A stretch of 14,876 nucleotides of DNA from Nitrospira sp. Its GTDB lineage: Bacteria; UBA9089; CG2-30-40-21; SBAY01. How positions within the stretch are numbered: position 1 is the stretch's first letter; each line of letters starts with the position of its first letter. Position numbers and translations under genes: made by a program. Of the stretch, positions 1-7,425 are shown in pieces. The notes below the pieces were generated by a model. That model had not been told where the DNA came from and did no database searches. It was given only the letters and a program-made list of their open reading frames with translations. The stretch lies in assembly GCA_005239945.1 (NCBI GenBank), contig SBAY01000099.1, positions 1 through 14,876 on the forward strand, written 5' to 3'.

Positions 1-128
1 GGGAGAAGGTTTTAAAGACATACCTTGGTGTGGTTAAAGCGATAAACCTCCTTTTCCAACCGTTAGGTTGGGATTTGGTTGCGGCTCTGCTGCACTGTGT
101 AATCTGTGGATTTATTCTCTCCCTATTC

Positions 129-2897
129 TCAATCCCCCAGCATAAACTCCACATCCTTTTCATTAAGTGATTTTATTGAGGCGCCGTCAACACCAACCAG
201 GCTATCAAAAAGCTCGCTCTTTAACTCTTGCAATTTCAATATCTTCTCTTCGATACTTTCTTTGGTTATCAGTTTATAGCTAAAGACGGTTTTATCTTGT
301 CCTATGCGGTGGGTTCTATCAATAGCCTGATTCTCTGCCGCCTTATTCCACCACGGGTCAAAGATAAAGATATAGTCAGCCGCAGTCAGGTTAAGTCCTA
401 TGCCACCTGTTTTAAGGGTCATTAAAAATACCTTATAGGTATCATCATCCTGAAATTGTTCGACCAGGGTTTTTCTATTCCTTGTTGAGCCGGTCATCAG
501 CAGATAGTTAATCCCATTTTTTTCCAGGTCTTCTCCTACACAATCAAGTATATCCAAAAAATTGGCAAAAACCAATACCTTATGTCCATTGGCAACCACA
601 TCTAAGATATTTTCCAGAAGAACCTCTCGCTTTGGGGATATTAGTTTTCTTTCTGTTTTTGATTCAGGGATAGAGGCTATCTGTCTGAGTTCAGTAAGTG
701 CCTGAAAGATAAAGAATTGGGATTTGGTTATCCCGTTTTGAGTAATCTGTGTCTTGACCGCTTGATGATAAAAACGGCGTCTCTGCTCATAAAAAATCTT
801 CTGTTCCGGACTCATCTCCACAAAAAGTGTCTGCTCTATTTTATCAGGCAAATCAGCCAGAACATCCTTTTTTACCCGACGGAGGATAAAGGGATAAATC
901 TTCTTTTTTAATTCTTCTAATGCATCCTTATCACCCTCTTTTTGAATTGGTCCGGCATAATACTGATTGAAATCCTCCATCTGCCCAAGCATAGCTGGAT
1001 TAAGAAAGCGGAAAAGGGAATATAGTTCAGTCAGGTTATTTTCAATAGGTGTCCCGCTCAAGGATAAGCGATGTTTAGACTCAAGGAGCATAGCCGCCTT
1101 TGAAACCTGGGAGTTAATATTTTTTATATTCTGGGATTCATCAAGGATAATATAATAAAATTCCTCTTCTTTGAATGCCTTAATATCATTACGAACCGTA
1201 GCATAGGTGGTCAAGATAAGATTTTTTGTTTTTGCCTCCTCTAAATTACGATTATTGCCGTGATAGATATAATATGACAATTCCGGCTTGAATTTTTCTA
1301 TTTCGTTTGCCCAATTAAAAAGCAGGGTTTTAGGCATAAGTATCAAGGAGGCTTTCTTTTCCTCCGGATAAATATCTGCCAGCATAGTAATAGCCTGAAC
1401 TGTCTTGCCCAGCCCCATATCATCAGCCAGACATCCACCCAAACAATGTTGATGAAGGTATCTTATCCATTTATAACCCTGTTTTTGATAGTCTCTAAGC
1501 TCTCCATTTATCTTTGGGAACTCTATTTTTGAGCCCTTAATCTTATTGAATCCCAAAAATATCTCTCTGGAATGCTTAAAAGACTCCTGGTCAATTTTCT
1601 CGTCAATCAACTCCTCGACGATAGGCAGGTCAAAAAAGGAAATTCTCACCTTTTCTTTTTGTTTCTTGAATATGCGGTGTAACTTATCGATGTAGGATTT
1701 ATTGATTATAGCGCAGGTGCCATCATTTAAGGCAATATAGGAATTCTTCTTGTACTGGTTTAATGCCTCAAATAAAGGTATGACCTCGCCTTCTATTTCC
1801 AGATTGACATCCCCTTCCAAAAAATCCAGACCATGGGATAAGGAAAGTTTGAGATTTGGGGTAACTGTTTTGACCCGGTATGATTTTAATTTTTCAGCCC
1901 CTAAAACAGTAAAACGAGTAAGCAAATAAGGTAATTCCTTATAAATAAACTCCCTGGCCAGACCTTCCTCGATAACAAACAGGTTATCCTCAACAAAATA
2001 GCTATTATCAGAATTTTTATATCTTTTAAGCAATTTTTCAATATCATTGAAACTGGTCTGAATCTCCTCCATAACCAGCTCGCTGATAACTATCTTTTTC
2101 TCTAAGTCATTCAGTAAAACAATTTTAGTTACATCATAATTCTCAAAGAAATCTTGCTCAAAACCGGATAGGGAAACAGAAAGACGCAAATATAATGAGT
2201 TTTCTGCATCTACCTTTTCAAAGATAAGGGTAGGCTTGCTTTGTTTAGGGTCGCCTGTTGTCTCCTTATAATCTTTATAACTGACCTGGATATTTTCAAA
2301 ATAGGAATAAAGCAGAGAAAGATACTTTTCAAGATTTATTGGAAAAAGAATTGTTTCAAACAGGGCAAGCTCTTTGAAATTTTCACCTAAAGGCTGAATT
2401 TTATAAATGCTACCATCAGCTAAGAGATGGTCTTCATTTAGAACCGAGAATTTTTCAAATCTATTTCCATGATGGGAGAAAATAATCTTACTGTCTAATA
2501 CCTCTTTTTTTTCTTCTATGCAAACAATGATTCTACCTGAGTTCTCGCTAAAGCCAATAGGGTTGAATTTAGTATCAACAAAGTTATCGCAATGTTGTAG
2601 TTGCCAGAGAAGGTATTCATGGTGAGCCAGATAAATATTATTATTTGAGGTTTTCCAATCGATATGGAAATTATTCTTATCCTTTATATTTTCGATAGAT
2701 TTCAATACTTCGCGGGTACCTGCGGTATAAGATTCATAAGGGACATCTATTTCTTTACTATTTTGGTTCACAACCCTGATATATGCCCCGTCATCATCAA
2801 AACACAACTGAAAAAATACAGGACAGGAAGATGGTCTTTTTTTAATAACTGTTTTTTTCTTTTTTAATCTCTCGAAAATATCAATATTGGCTTTCAT
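129..2897 (-). CDS. SNF2-family (Swi2/Snf2) DEAD-like helicase/ATPase
   Basis: This is a superfamily 2 ATPase of the bacterial SNF2 type, expected to translocate on double-stranded DNA and remodel protein-DNA complexes; its target is unknown. Numbered from the chosen start (922 aa), a variable N-terminal half of about 460 residues precedes the ATPase core. Motif I is DMGLGKT (about 493-499), motif II is DESQ (586-589), motif III is LSLSGTPIENN (about 611-621). Motif IV is VLVFANF (about 774), motif V is TGGIGLNL (about 830-837) and motif VI is QAIDRTHRIGQ (about 857-867). All are intact, so it should be active. An in-frame TTG at 2915 is possible, but it lies inside the predicted -10 box, so translation must begin at ATG 2900 or 2897. 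GGAG lies 1 nt from the first ATG and 4 nt from the second, so 2897 is favoured. It is transcribed alone, away from the repeat-filled gap upstream. Confidence 0.93.
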   Translation of the reverse strand: MKANIDIFERLKKKKTVIKKRPSSCPVFFQLCFDDDGAYIRVVNQNSKEIDVPYESYTAGTREVLKSIENIKDKNNFHIDWKTSNNNIYLAHHEYLLWQLQHCDNFVDTKFNPIGFSENSGRIIVCIEEKKEVLDSKIIFSHHGNRFEKFSVLNEDHLLADGSIYKIQPLGENFKELALFETILFPINLEKYLSLLYSYFENIQVSYKDYKETTGDPKQSKPTLIFEKVDAENSLYLRLSVSLSGFEQDFFENYDVTKIVLLNDLEKKIVISELVMEEIQTSFNDIEKLLKRYKNSDNSYFVEDNLFVIEEGLAREFIYKELPYLLTRFTVLGAEKLKSYRVKTVTPNLKLSLSHGLDFLEGDVNLEIEGEVIPLFEALNQYKKNSYIALNDGTCAIINKSYIDKLHRIFKKQKEKVRISFFDLPIVEELIDEKIDQESFKHSREIFLGFNKIKGSKIEFPKINGELRDYQKQGYKWIRYLHQHCLGGCLADDMGLGKTVQAITMLADIYPEEKKASLILMPKTLLFNWANEIEKFKPELSYYIYHGNNRNLEEAKTKNLILTTYATVRNDIKAFKEEEFYYIILDESQNIKNINSQVSKAAMLLESKHRLSLSGTPIENNLTELYSLFRFLNPAMLGQMEDFNQYYAGPIQKEGDKDALEELKKKIYPFILRRVKKDVLADLPDKIEQTLFVEMSPEQKIFYEQRRRFYHQAVKTQITQNGITKSQFFIFQALTELRQIASIPESKTERKLISPKREVLLENILDVVANGHKVLVFANFLDILDCVGEDLEKNGINYLLMTGSTRNRKTLVEQFQDDDTYKVFLMTLKTGGIGLNLTAADYIFIFDPWWNKAAENQAIDRTHRIGQDKTVFSYKLITKESIEEKILKLQELKSELFDSLVGVDGASIKSLNEKDVEFMLGD

Positions 2898-2914
2898 CAT
2901 TCTCCGTTTTTTCA

Positions 2915-2944
2915 ATTATAACAAAATTGAGTTACAAATGTCAA
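2915..2944 (-). promoter_or_regulatory. Sigma70-type promoter of the SNF2 gene
   Basis: Read on the minus strand, a perfect TTGACA (-35, 2939-2944) and a perfect TATAAT (-10, 2915-2920) are separated by 18 bp. The transcription start would fall near 2908, leaving an untranslated leader of only about 8-11 nt before the ATG pair at 2900/2897. The leader contains little more than the GGAG Shine-Dalgarno sequence. Confidence 0.7.
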
Positions 2945-2963
2945 CTAAAAATTTGACAAAACC

Positions 2964-3167
2964 GTAATTGGTCAGTTAAAGGGAAAAAAGGCTGAACAGG
3001 TTTTAAACCTGGAAGGTGTTTAGGCTGTAGGGAGGAAGAATAACCACTCCTTACTACCGACTGTCTATTGCTTCTTGCTTACTCCTTTCTTCCTTCATCC
3101 CTTCAGCATAGTGGTTTAAAACCACCTATCTACCTTCAGCCTTCCCCCCAATTAACTGACCCATTAC
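2964..3167. repeat. Palindromic MITE-like element 1
   Basis: This is a 204-bp non-coding element. Its ends form a 16-bp terminal inverted repeat with one mismatch: gtaattggtcagttaa at 2964-2979 against ttaactgacccattac at 3152-3167. The inverted symmetry continues inward: aaggctgaa at 2988-2996 pairs with ttcagcctt at 3135-3143. Two 15-bp palindromes sit near the arms, caggttttaaacctg at 2997-3011 and gtggtttaaaaccac at 3111-3125. No ORF and no clear flanking target duplication were seen. The ends resemble those of the adjoining element (GTAAnnGnTCAGTTAA), so the two appear to belong to one family. Confidence 0.65.
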
Positions 3168-3475
3168 CCCCAACTGTAACCGCTCAGTGAACGGTGGAAA
3201 GTAACCACAAGAACGGATGTTGGAAGCCTCAACGAGTTTGAGAACATCTCCCCCGAACTTGTTCGGCGTATCCCCTCAAACTCGTTGAGGCATCCAACAT
3301 CGTGGGAAACGGAAGCCCAAACTTGTTTGGGGGAAAAGGCACTTAACGAGTTGCGTTACACAACATAGTTAGAGTTAGATGTAGAGGTTTTGAACTTGTT
3401 CGCCGAGAAATCCTCAAACTCGTTGAGGCTTCCAAATAGGGAATCCCACCGTTAACTGAGCGGTTACCCCCAACT
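3168..3475. repeat. 8-bp direct repeat flanking element 2 (putative target-site duplication)
   Basis: ccccaact occurs at 3168-3175 and 3468-3475, exactly outside the terminal inverted repeats of element 2. The match extends leftward at the same 300-bp offset (ttac, then ttaactga at 3152-3159 and 3452-3459) because both elements have similar right ends. Confidence 0.6.
3176..3467. mobile_element. Palindromic MITE-like element 2 with 22-bp terminal inverted repeats
   Basis: This is a 292-bp non-coding element bounded by 22-bp inverted repeats with one mismatch (3176-3197, starting GTAACCGCTCAG; 3446-3467, ending CTGAGCGGTTAC). The 8-bp sequence ccccaact flanks it on both sides (3168-3175 and 3468-3475), as expected of a target-site duplication. 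Inside, 27-bp arms at 3216-3242 and 3275-3301 form a near-perfect hairpin (26/27). The loop holds a smaller palindrome, ccgaacttgttcgg (3253-3266), and a related one, cccaaacttgtttggg, lies at 3316-3331. A further copy of the right arm occurs in direct orientation at 3412-3435 (23/24). There is no transposase ORF, so any movement would need an enzyme encoded elsewhere. Confidence 0.65.
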
Positions 3476-3486
3476 CATTTTTCCCC

Positions 3487-3515
3487 TTGACTTATAATGA
3501 AATCTGATGTAGAAT
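3487..3515 (+). promoter_or_regulatory. Sigma70-type promoter of the kinase gene, with a leader hairpin downstream
   Basis: TTGACT (3487-3492) and TAGAAT (3510-3515) are separated by 17 bp, each matching 5 of 6 consensus bases. The promoter starts just outside the second palindromic element. The leader of roughly 65 nt contains an imperfect hairpin with arms around 3528-3540 and 3552-3564 (GGAGTA/TACTCC core) ahead of the Shine-Dalgarno GAAGAGG at 3577-3583. Confidence 0.55.
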
Positions 3516-3587
3516 TAAAGAAAGGGTTTAGGAGTAAGGGATAAGGGTATTCCCCTACTCCCTAATTTCTCACTACGAAGAGGTATC

Positions 3588-4277
3588 ATGGATTTGGAAC
3601 AAATGCATCTGAAATCTGTAAAAAGGGAAAATCTACATTCTATAAGCAATATCTACTCTGGTAAAGGAACACAGGCAGATATTTGGTTAGCCAGGATAGA
3701 CAACCAACTTGTGGCGGTAAAGGATTATCATCAAAAAGGGTTTTTAGTGAAATTACTCTTTGGGAGATGGCTTATTAATCGTGAATTCAAGATCTATAAA
3801 AAATTACAGGGAATAAAAGGTATCCCGAATGTTTATAACTTATTAGATAAAGATGCCTTTATCTTAGAATATATCGAAGGAAAGGATTGTTCCCATTTTA
3901 ATCAAGGAAGCCTGTCTGAAGAATTCTTTATTAAACTCAAGGCTTTAATAGACGCGATTCATAGTCGTGGTGTAGTTCATTGTGATTTAAAGAAAAGGAT
4001 GAATATAATCATTACGCCCTCGGGTCAACCATTTTTAGTAGATTTTGCTACCGGTTTTGCTAAAGGTAAGAGATTTAATTTTATCTGGAATTGGTTTTAT
4101 AAGCAATTTTATGAAGATGACCTCAAGGCTATTGCCAAATTAAAGAAAAAAACTGCCCCAGAGCTTTTAAGTAAGGAAGAGGAAGATAATTTACATAAAC
4201 GGTTATTTTTAGAAAATCAGGTGCGCTCTATAAGAAATCAGGCGCGGAGATGGATAAAGAGGTTAGGGAAAAAATGA
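3588..4277 (+). CDS. Small RIO/WaaP-like protein kinase
   Basis: This 229-residue protein has the complete kinase catalytic set in compact form. The glycine-rich loop is YSGKGTQADIWLA (23-35), the ATP-anchoring lysine is K45 in VAVK, and the partner glutamate is probably E66 in NREF. The catalytic loop is HCDLKKRMN (131-139; D133, N139) and the metal-binding aspartate is D152 in VDFATG. The short C-lobe without an activation segment, and DFA in place of DFG, resemble the RIO and Kdo/WaaP/InaA-like atypical kinases rather than Hanks-type Ser/Thr kinases. A lysine/arginine-rich tail (about 203-229) ends the protein. No signal peptide or membrane helix is apparent, so it is likely cytoplasmic. 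It stands alone between the repeat cluster and the 3' end of mutS. Whether it phosphorylates protein or a lipopolysaccharide sugar cannot be told from sequence. Confidence 0.85.
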   Translation: MDLEQMHLKSVKRENLHSISNIYSGKGTQADIWLARIDNQLVAVKDYHQKGFLVKLLFGRWLINREFKIYKKLQGIKGIPNVYNLLDKDAFILEYIEGKDCSHFNQGSLSEEFFIKLKALIDAIHSRGVVHCDLKKRMNIIITPSGQPFLVDFATGFAKGKRFNFIWNWFYKQFYEDDLKAIAKLKKKTAPELLSKEEEDNLHKRLFLENQVRSIRNQARRWIKRLGKK

Positions 4278-4329
4278 AAAGGGAAAGTTGTTTGTTTTTA
4301 ATTTTTAGTTTTTCACTTTTCACTTTTTT
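4275..4329. terminator. Probable bidirectional terminator between the kinase gene and mutS
   Basis: An imperfect stem pairs 4275-4287 with 4310-4322 (11 Watson-Crick pairs, one G-U, one mismatch; 22-nt loop). A T-run follows at 4324-4329 on the plus strand, and an A-run before the stem (4269-4274) gives a T-run on the minus strand. It overlaps the kinase stop codon and lies between two converging genes. Confidence 0.45.
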
Positions 4330-6949
4330 ATTCCACCATCTTTTTAAATTCACTCAACCTATTAAGTGCCTCAAGGGGTGTTAGTTTGTTTAAATCAATT
4401 TTTTTTAACTCATCAACTACTCGATGAGAGCTGGATTCAAAGAGAGTCAATTGAATCGGTTTAGGTATATTCTGGGGTTTAATTGTGGATAAGGTGGGTT
4501 TTCCTTCCTCGATAATGGTAGTCATCTCCAGACTACTTAATATCTCTGTTGCCCGTGTTATCACCTCCTGTGGTAACCCGGCTAATTGAGCCACATGAAT
4601 GCCATAACTACGGTCTGTCCCTCCCTTGACTATCTTCCGTAAAAATATGATTTTATCATTCCATTCCTTAACTGCAATATTATAATTTTTAATCCTTTCT
4701 AATGAAAATTCCAGCTCGGTCAATTCATGGTAATGGGTAGCAAACAGTGTTCTTGCCTGAGATTGAGGGTTATTATGGATATATTCGGCTACTGCCCAGG
4801 CAATACTTACACCGTCAAATGTGCTTGTGCCGCGACCAACCTCATCTAAGATAATCAAACTTTTAGGGGTGGCGTTATTGAGAATATTGGCTGTCTCGAT
4901 CATTTCCACCATAAAGGTACTCTGTCCTTTGGCCAGTTCATCAGAAGCACCAACACGGGTAAAGATACGGTCAACTATGCCAATACTGGCCTCTGCCGCA
5001 GGGATAAAGCTCCCAATTTGAGCCATCAAAACGATAAGAGCCACCTGACGAATATAGGTGGATTTACCCGCCATATTTGGCCCAGTAATAATCAAAATCT
5101 GTTCGGTAGTGTCATTGACTGAGGTATCATTTGGCACAAACCTTTCCCCGGATAACAATCGCTCTACTACCGGATGTCGGCCGTCTTTGATAAAAATACT
5201 CCGGCTATCGTTCACCTCTGGAAGAACATAATCATTTTCTACGGCAGTCTGGGCCAGGGAGACCAACACATCCAACAAGGCAATAGCATTGGCTACCTTT
5301 TGAATTCGCTTAACCTCCTCGATTATCTGCAGTCGCACCTTTAAAAATATCTCATACTCGATTTCGACAATTCTTTCATGGGCATTTAGAATTTTAGCCT
5401 CCCATTCCTTCAGATCCGGGGTAATGAATCGCTCGGCATTAGTCAGGGTCTGCTTGCGGATATAATCCTGCGGCACAAGGTGCAGATTAGGATTAGTTAC
5501 CTCGATGTAATAGCCAAAAACCTTATTATACCCAACCTTAAGGGAATTGATTTTAGTTCGTTTAATCTCATCCTGGGCAAGTTTGGCTATCCAGCCTTTA
5601 GCATCTTTACTCAAACTTCGTAACTCATCCAATTCCTGGAAATAGCCTTCTTTAATCAATCCGCCATCCCGTAAAGATAAAGGTGGAGAATCAACGATTA
5701 CCTTTTCGATCAATTCGGTAATATCCGGCAAATCCTCTAAATTTTCCTCTATATCTTTTATGATTTTAGAGTTAAGGGAGGTTAAGTTAGTTTTTACCTG
5801 GGGTATTATTTTTAATGATTCTTTCAAAGCCACCAGGTCACGGGCATTAGCCAGACCCGTATCCAATCGGCTAATAAGTCGTTCGATGTCATGGATATTT
5901 TTTAGGGCTTGATTCAGGTCATTTCGGGTAGTTGTGGAATTGACAAATTCTGCCACCCCCTGCTGGCGTTCGATTATCTTTTCCACATTTATCAAAGGTT
6001 GGTGGAGCCAGTTCCTGAGTAACCTGCCACCCATAGCAGTGACGGTTTTATCCAAAACCCAGATAAGTGAACCTGTCTTTTCACTACTGCGGATAGTCCT
6101 GGTCAACTCAAGATTTCTTAATGTCGCCGCATCCAGGAGCATAAAATCCGAGGTCCAGTAAGGAATAAGTCGGTTGATGTAAGTCAGACTGCTCTGCCTT
6201 TGAGTTTCTTTAAGATAATGAATAATTGCACCCGCGGCAGATATTCCCAGGTGAAGATTCTCACAGCCAAAACCCTCCAATGATGAGGTGCCAAAAAGCT
6301 CACATAAAGTATTAGTTCCTGTAGCGTGATTGAATATCCAGTCGTCCACAAAGGTAATGGTGATTTCATCGGCTATCTTTACGGCAAGCTCATCTTCTTG
6401 CAATGAACTGGGGATAAGACATTCCTGGGGTGTAATTCTGGTTAATTCAGTCAACAGTTCGGTAAGATTTGAGAGCTCTGTTATCCGAAACTCACCCGTC
6501 GAAGGGTCAATAAAGGAAAAGCCGATTTTAGTCCCATTTCCCAGGTACACCTGTTTATTGATGGCGGCTAAGTAATTATGAACCTTATCCTCAAGTAATG
6601 CCGGGCTGAGGACTGTTCCTGGGGTAATCGTGCGAACGATTTCTCGTTTAACTATTCCTCTGGCTAATTTAGGGTCTTCTACCTGTTCGCAGATGGCAAC
6701 CTTTTTCCCGGTCTTGATTAACCGTGAGATATATGATTCTGCGGCATGATACGGTATGCCGGCTAAAGGCACCTTATTGCCTTTGCCACTTTCTCGGGAG
6801 GTCAGGGTAATACCTAAAATCTTAGAGGCAATTTTGGCATCATCGAAAAACATCTCATAAAAATCACCCAATCGAAAAAATAATATCGTATCTTTGAATT
6901 TCTGTTTTATTTGCAGGTATTGCCGCATCATCGGGGTTATCTGGTCCAT
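4328..6949 (-). CDS. mutS: DNA mismatch repair protein MutS
   Basis: MutS recognises mismatches and small loops in newly replicated DNA and recruits MutL. At 873 aa it is close to the E. coli length (853). The mismatch-wedging Phe-x-Glu motif is GDFYEMF (F30, E32). The Walker A motif GPNMAGKST starts at residue 623 (K629), Walker B is DEVGRGTSTFDG (D702-E703), and ATHYHEL follows. Near the C-terminus QLTLF (833-837) fits a beta-clamp-binding motif. The start at 6949 is chosen because family homology begins at MDQITPMMRQYL and GAGG lies upstream at a workable distance. An in-frame ATG at 7066 would add 39 residues translated from an AT-rich repeat and overlap the previous gene, so it is not credible. 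It is the last gene of the long minus-strand block. No mutL lies in the window. Confidence 0.97.
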   Translation of the reverse strand: MDQITPMMRQYLQIKQKFKDTILFFRLGDFYEMFFDDAKIASKILGITLTSRESGKGNKVPLAGIPYHAAESYISRLIKTGKKVAICEQVEDPKLARGIVKREIVRTITPGTVLSPALLEDKVHNYLAAINKQVYLGNGTKIGFSFIDPSTGEFRITELSNLTELLTELTRITPQECLIPSSLQEDELAVKIADEITITFVDDWIFNHATGTNTLCELFGTSSLEGFGCENLHLGISAAGAIIHYLKETQRQSSLTYINRLIPYWTSDFMLLDAATLRNLELTRTIRSSEKTGSLIWVLDKTVTAMGGRLLRNWLHQPLINVEKIIERQQGVAEFVNSTTTRNDLNQALKNIHDIERLISRLDTGLANARDLVALKESLKIIPQVKTNLTSLNSKIIKDIEENLEDLPDITELIEKVIVDSPPLSLRDGGLIKEGYFQELDELRSLSKDAKGWIAKLAQDEIKRTKINSLKVGYNKVFGYYIEVTNPNLHLVPQDYIRKQTLTNAERFITPDLKEWEAKILNAHERIVEIEYEIFLKVRLQIIEEVKRIQKVANAIALLDVLVSLAQTAVENDYVLPEVNDSRSIFIKDGRHPVVERLLSGERFVPNDTSVNDTTEQILIITGPNMAGKSTYIRQVALIVLMAQIGSFIPAAEASIGIVDRIFTRVGASDELAKGQSTFMVEMIETANILNNATPKSLIILDEVGRGTSTFDGVSIAWAVAEYIHNNPQSQARTLFATHYHELTELEFSLERIKNYNIAVKEWNDKIIFLRKIVKGGTDRSYGIHVAQLAGLPQEVITRATEILSSLEMTTIIEEGKPTLSTIKPQNIPKPIQLTLFESSSHRVVDELKKIDLNKLTPLEALNRLSEFKKMVE

Positions 6950-6968
6950 CTTGTTATACCTCAGGGAA

Positions 6969-7019
6969 CAATTAATAATTATCAATTCACAATTATTAAT
7001 TATCAATTGATAATTGATT
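6969..7019. repeat. AT-rich palindromic repeat between the BON-like gene and mutS
   Basis: This tract is built from AATTANTAATT and TCAATT units. It contains a perfect 18-bp palindrome, aattatcaattgataatt (6998-7015), and an 11-bp inverted pair, aattaataatt (6970-6980) with aattattaatt (6991-7001). It fills almost the whole gap between the two genes and resembles the repeat at 7371-7425 on the other side of the BON-like gene. Confidence 0.7.
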
Positions 7020-7346
7020 TTAGTACATTTCTTGTCCTGGCGTTTTTCTTCGTACCCATCTATCACCTATCTTAATCCAGTTGGTAAAATCTATTCGTAC
7101 CCCTCGAATACCACTTATTCTTTTTAGACGCGATTCAATCTTTTTTAATTTGGTTGCCTCTACCTCCATACGCTTTTCATGATACTCCGGGTCATCGGGA
7201 TTGACAAAGACATCTAATTGGAAATCAAGGGTTCCACTGATATGAACCACCCCGTTGATAGTCGAGAAATCAACCTTTTTGGTATCAATCCAGGCCTTAA
7301 CTAACTCGGCTTCTACTTTAACATTAATACCCCAGTCATCAATCAT
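7020..7346 (-). CDS. Small BON-like domain protein
   Basis: The 108-residue product resembles a BON fold. An N-terminal helix (EAELVKAWIDTKKV, about 12-25) is followed by a strand pair (INGVVHISGTLDF, 30-42), a charged helix (about 56-78) and a final strand (ISGIRGVRIDF, 78-87). BON domains usually bind phospholipid or mediate envelope interactions. No signal peptide is visible, so the protein would be cytoplasmic or the match only structural. The ATG at 7346 is preferred over 7373 because AGAGAGGG lies 10 nt upstream, while the earlier start falls in the flanking repeat. It sits between rel and mutS, bracketed on both sides by AT-rich palindromic repeats. Family assignment is tentative; that it is a real gene is fairly secure. 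Confidence 0.65.
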   Translation of the reverse strand: MIDDWGINVKVEAELVKAWIDTKKVDFSTINGVVHISGTLDFQLDVFVNPDDPEYHEKRMEVEATKLKKIESRLKRISGIRGVRIDFTNWIKIGDRWVRRKTPGQEMY

Positions 7347-7370
7347 ATTTTGAACACCCTCTCTTTTTAT

Positions 7371-7425
7371 CAATTAACAATTAACAATTATCAATTAATA
7401 ATTAATAATTGTTAATTGTTAATTG
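7371..7425. repeat. AT-rich inverted repeat overlapping the 3' end of rel
   Basis: Perfect 20-bp arms, caattaacaattaacaatta (7371-7390) and its reverse complement (7406-7425), enclose a 15-nt AT-rich loop. The rel stop codon (7412-7414) and its last three sense codons (Ile-Asn-Asn) lie inside the right arm. There is no T-run after the stem on the minus strand, so it is not a typical intrinsic terminator. Confidence 0.8.

Noticed and set aside
56..71. Hairpin ccaacc-gtta-ggttgg downstream of the SNF2 gene as a terminator.
   Set aside because: The stem is only 6 bp and no T-run follows on the minus strand.
3..170. Open plus-strand frame running in from the window edge, hydrophobic product of 55 residues, ending in TGA at 168-170.
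   Set aside because: It overlaps the 3' end of the SNF2 gene by 42 bp on the opposite strand, and an open frame of this length is not rare by chance. A gene tail cannot be excluded without upstream sequence.
3216..3435. Repeated ~24-27-bp units suggesting a CRISPR array.
   Set aside because: Units occur in both orientations with irregular spacing and only about three copies; they form hairpin arms within a TIR-bounded element, and there are no cas genes.
6950..7066. N-terminal extension of MutS to ATG 7066.
   Set aside because: The added 39 residues come from the AT-rich repeat and the end of the previous gene and do not resemble MutS; homology begins at 6949.
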